From JANWHZ01 sp041487535 (GTDB lineage Bacteria > Patescibacteriota > Saccharimonadia > Saccharimonadales > UBA4665): a stretch of 15,389 nucleotides of DNA. The stretch is from assembly GCA_041487535.1 (NCBI GenBank), contig JBGPNM010000026.1, positions 1 to 15,389 on the forward strand, read 5' to 3'. Positions 14,344-15,389 of the stretch are shown here, piece by piece. A program made the translations under genes and the position numbers. The stretch's first letter is position 1, and each line of letters begins with the position of its first letter. The notes under the pieces were generated by a model. The model saw nothing but the letters and a program-made list of their open reading frames with translations, made no database searches and had not been told where the DNA came from.

Positions 14344-15389
14344 TCATCTGCCTAAGTTATTAGGACCTTGGGATGAATTACCTGGCCTGATAACTGTTGA
14401 TGACGGCGGTAAATTAGGCTGGGGTGCTGAAAAGACGGCAGACTGGTCTGGTGCTTGCGGGTTCGGTCCACCGCCGCTGCCGGTCGATACGGGCGGGGTT
14501 GGGCCGTACTGCGTCTGGCCAGAGGACCGGCCGCCCTTACCCAACCTATAGCCTATGAACGACAGACCAATAAGCGCCACTACTGCAAGCGGCACCACGA
14601 CCAGCCACGTCGAGTTCGTTGATGACGGAGCGACCTTGAAAGCAACTTTTTGCGCAGCTGTCAGCGCCGCATCGTCTATGACGACCGTCTCTGCTGACTG
14701 TTGCTTGCCGACCGCGACGACGATAATCACTTTGCCTATCGGCAAGTCCGCAAGCGTTGCCTGGCCGCTGCTGTCGGTAGTTACTTTCTGGCCGTTATAG
14801 CTGACGCTCGCCCCCTTGATAGGCTGTCCGTTTTTCGTACTAAGGACGGTGACAACCAGACTGGCGCCTTTGGTGGTAAAGGTGCTATCGGCGCTTGACG
14901 CGCGATTTCCCGCCGCATCCTTACTTCTGACAATGAAGTGATACGTTGTTGCCGGAATAACGAGTTGCGAGCTAAGCGTAATCTTGTGGGCGGTGACCCG
15001 GTGTGTATCGACAGCCGCCAATCCGTAGCCCGTGACCAAACCGTAGTCTACCTCAGAGGTAGCTGGCTCCGACGTTGTCCACGATATGGTGGCAGAACGG
15101 GTCGTCAGATTAGTAACCGCGACACTCTGAATCACAGGCGGCGTCGTGTCTTTGGCGGGCGGTGGGGTGCTGGCAGTTGTCTTCTTGGTGGTAGTGGTAC
15201 TGCCGCCAGTCGATCCACCTCCGGTCGACCCGCCGCCGGTACTGGTTGTTGCGGTCTTCAGCGTATAGCTGGCGCCAGGGCTAGATGTCATGATATTTGT
15301 ATTGGACTTTGAGCTGACAACAGACGACCCGCTCGTGAAGACCAGCGCCGCAGTTCCGCTGCTTGCCAACACTTTAAACGTAACACTTG
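14344..15389 (-). CDS. cohesin/Fn3/carboxypeptidase-regulatory surface protein, 5' end outside window
   Basis: The frame is open to the window edge, so the N terminus is missing; the GTG at 15372 is internal. The visible start, SVTFKVLASSGTAALVF then SGSSVVSSKSNTNIMTSS, matches the end of a cohesin-type domain. A Gly/Ser/Thr linker and a TTKKTTASTPPPAKD spacer follow. Then comes an Fn3 domain (PPVIQSVAVTNLTTRSATISW to AGNRASSADSTFTTK), and a carboxypeptidase-regulatory-like domain (NGQPIKGASVSYNGQKVTTDSSGQATLADLPIGK). A membrane helix (WLVVVPLAVVALIGLSFIGY) and a Pro/Gly/Asn/Gln-rich cytoplasmic tail of about 75 residues finish the protein. It is a surface adhesin-like protein. This domain order is familiar from Saccharibacteria; the partner, if any, is unknown. 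Confidence 0.85.
   Translation of the reverse strand, partial: SVTFKVLASSGTAALVFTSGSSVVSSKSNTNIMTSSPGASYTLKTATTSTGGGSTGGGSTGGSTTTTKKTTASTPPPAKDTTPPVIQSVAVTNLTTRSATISWTTSEPATSEVDYGLVTGYGLAAVDTHRVTAHKITLSSQLVIPATTYHFIVRSKDAAGNRASSADSTFTTKGASLVVTVLSTKNGQPIKGASVSYNGQKVTTDSSGQATLADLPIGKVIIVVAVGKQQSAETVVIDDAALTAAQKVAFKVAPSSTNSTWLVVVPLAVVALIGLSFIGYRLGKGGRSSGQTQYGPTPPVSTGSGGGPNPQAPDQSAVFSAPQPNLPPSSTVIRPGNSSQGPNNLGR

Noticed and set aside
1..15389. UGA recoding (Gly) as in Gracilibacteria/Absconditabacteria
   Set aside because: TGA ends several complete proteins at sensible places, and all frames read well with the standard bacterial code.

Overview
The window looks like chromosomal DNA from a Patescibacteria (CPR) bacterium, most plausibly a Saccharibacteria (TM7) relative. 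The reasons are the genes themselves: small membrane-anchored surface proteins with cohesin, PKD, Fn3 and Ig-like domains, a fibre-like protein rich in TIxIG repeats, and surface proteins ending in a Y-x-D/E-x-(I/F)-T/F type C-terminal domain. Most genes lack a Shine-Dalgarno sequence. TGA is used as an ordinary stop (genes ending at 3'-most bases 4196, 7477, 8098, 11632 and 14344), which argues against the recoded Gracilibacteria/Absconditabacteria. The lineage is inferred from gene content only; there is no rRNA or tRNA here.

Layout. One gene on the + strand (123-794) converges on eleven genes on the - strand. Read in the direction of transcription (right to left) these are: a 5'-truncated cohesin/Fn3/carboxypeptidase-regulatory surface protein (15389-14344); a cytoplasmic six-hairpin glycosidase of the amylo-alpha-1,6-glucosidase type (14190-12652); a membrane-anchored SIMPL-domain protein (12396-11632); an MMPL-family transporter (11354-9204); an Ig-like/PKD protein with two membrane segments (9138-8098); a small membrane-anchored protein (8055-7477); two secreted WxL-like surface proteins (7458-6418 and 6308-5280); two membrane-anchored DUF916-like proteins joined by an ATGA overlap (5260-4196 and 4199-3213); and a long secreted beta-repeat fibre protein (3152-987).

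The block 8055-987 reads as a cell-surface assembly locus. Secreted subunits with a WxL-like domain lie beside two membrane-anchored DUF916-like partners, as in the csc (WxL) clusters of Gram-positive bacteria, followed by a fibre-like protein. All these products are exported or membrane bound. The MMPL transporter and the SIMPL protein upstream could serve envelope building, but nothing in the sequence ties them to it directly.

Three non-coding signals stand out. First, 794-974 is an almost fully palindromic 181-bp element flanked by TA on both sides. It sits inside the stop codon of the + strand gene, and removing it would restore TAA. Second, 11393-11508 is a 116-bp element with 21-bp perfect terminal inverted repeats, directly flanked by a 9-bp near-perfect direct repeat, with internal hairpins that make it cloverleaf-like. 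Third, several genes have a recognisable -10 box ending only 7-9 bases before the ATG, often with a -35 at 17-18 bases, which points to leaderless transcription. No tRNA, rRNA, CRISPR array or transposase gene was seen. The longest intergenic stretches (11355-11631, 12397-12651 and 795-986) are each under 300 bases and are described in the features.
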